Under the pieces are notes generated by a model that saw only the letters and a list, made by a program, of their open reading frames with translations, had not been told where the DNA came from and did no database searches. Shown one piece after another: positions 4,484 to 5,025 of a stretch of 5,025 bases of DNA. Numbering within the stretch: position 1 is the first letter of the stretch; each line of letters opens with the position of its first letter. This stretch comes from Gallionella sp. (lineage in GTDB: Bacteria; Pseudomonadota; Gammaproteobacteria; Burkholderiales; Gallionellaceae), in the NCBI GenBank assembly GCA_030690245.1, contig JAUYGW010000231.1:1-5025 (forward strand). Reading direction: 5' to 3'. A program made the position numbers and the translations under genes.

Positions 4484-5017
4484 TCAAACCAGTTCCGCAA
4501 CCACTGACGCCAGGTCGGGAAAGACCAGCGTGCCTTCCGGCAGGCCGCCTGCCGCCTGAGTTTTCATTCCCTTGCCGGTCAGCACCAGATAAGGCTGCGC
4601 GCCCAGCGCGGCGGCAGGCTGCAAGTCGCGCAGCGAATCGCCCACGACCGGGACATCGTCGAGGTCGGCGAGGCCGTAGCGCGCCGCGATTTCCTCCAGC
4701 ATCCCGCTCTTGGGCTTGCGGCAATCGCAATTGTTGTCGTTGGTATGCGGGCAGAAAAACACCGCGTCGATGCGCGCACCGACCAGCGCGCAGGCCTTGT
4801 GCATCTTGCTATGGATCGCATTCAGCATCGCCATGTCGAGCAACCCGCGCCCGATGCCGGACTGGTTGGTCGCCACCGCCACGCGATAGCCGGCCTGGTT
4901 CAGGCGCGCGATCGCCTCCAGGCTGCCGGGGATCGGCTTCCATTCCTCCGGTTTTTTGATGAACTGGTCGGAGTCGTAATTAATCACACCATCGCGGTCG
5001 AGAATGATCAGGTTCAT
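4484..5017 (-). CDS. gmhB: D-glycero-beta-D-manno-heptose 1,7-bisphosphate 7-phosphatase GmhB
   Basis: GmhB removes the C7 phosphate from heptose 1,7-bisphosphate on the way to ADP-heptose for the LPS inner core. The 177-residue HAD-superfamily protein has the nucleophile and acid/base pair in LDRDGVIN (D7, D9), motif II in TNQSGIGRG (50-58), a zinc site C89-x-H91-x5-C97-x-C99 in CPHTNDNNCDC, RKPK (100-103), and the Mg-binding GDSLRDL (126-132, D127 and D131). E. coli GmhB has 191 residues and a longer loop between the zinc His and the CxC pair, so this is the short-loop form. The start is the ATG at 5017. Only 8 bases of upstream sequence are present and show no Shine-Dalgarno site. The gene ends in tandem TGA TGA stops (4484-4486 and 4481-4483). 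In many betaproteobacteria, from memory, this gene follows glyS, which would lie just beyond the right edge. Confidence 0.94.
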   Translation of the reverse strand: MNLIILDRDGVINYDSDQFIKKPEEWKPIPGSLEAIARLNQAGYRVAVATNQSGIGRGLLDMAMLNAIHSKMHKACALVGARIDAVFFCPHTNDNNCDCRKPKSGMLEEIAARYGLADLDDVPVVGDSLRDLQPAAALGAQPYLVLTGKGMKTQAAGGLPEGTLVFPDLASVVAELV

Positions 5018-5025
5018 GTTGTAGG

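Overview
The window looks like a chromosomal segment of a Gram-negative bacterium, most likely a betaproteobacterium. The evidence is an LPS heptose gene (gmhB), an outer-membrane lipoprotein of the LptM type, a lysine/alanine-rich histone H1-like protein, and the gene order gmhB-plsC-YgjP-like peptidase together with lptM-lysA divergent from cyaY. A placement within Nitrosomonadales/Gallionellaceae is a guess from gene order recalled from memory, not a search result.

Layout from left to right. Positions 1-110 hold transcription terminators. Positions 115-636 (minus) encode a repetitive KPAAKK protein. Positions 637-793 hold its probable promoter and the end of the lysA transcript. Positions 794-2086 (minus) are lysA, preceded with a 2-base gap by a 40-codon lipoprotein gene, lptM (2089-2211, minus). 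A 47-base divergent promoter region separates lptM from cyaY (2259-2570, plus). After cyaY comes a three-gene minus-strand block: gmhB (4484-5017), then plsC (3648-4355), then a YgjP-like zinc peptidase (2690-3481), which converges on cyaY.

The genes are housekeeping functions: lysine/diaminopimelate synthesis, LPS transport assembly, iron-sulfur/iron handling, LPS heptose synthesis, phosphatidic acid synthesis and nucleoid condensation. I see no phage, CRISPR, defence or metabolic novelty.

The unusual aspect is the load of small palindromic repeats. Two related elements with the core CCACGGAT/ATCCGTGG fill the gaps on either side of plsC (3496-3632 and 4366-4469). A different 127-base element with 9-base terminal inverted repeats (2567-2693) fills the gap between cyaY and the peptidase gene and supplies the TAG stop codons of both. 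A GC-rich perfect hairpin sits in frame inside lysA and encodes an inserted SSPACGGGG peptide. The histone-like gene carries an 87-base tandem duplication.
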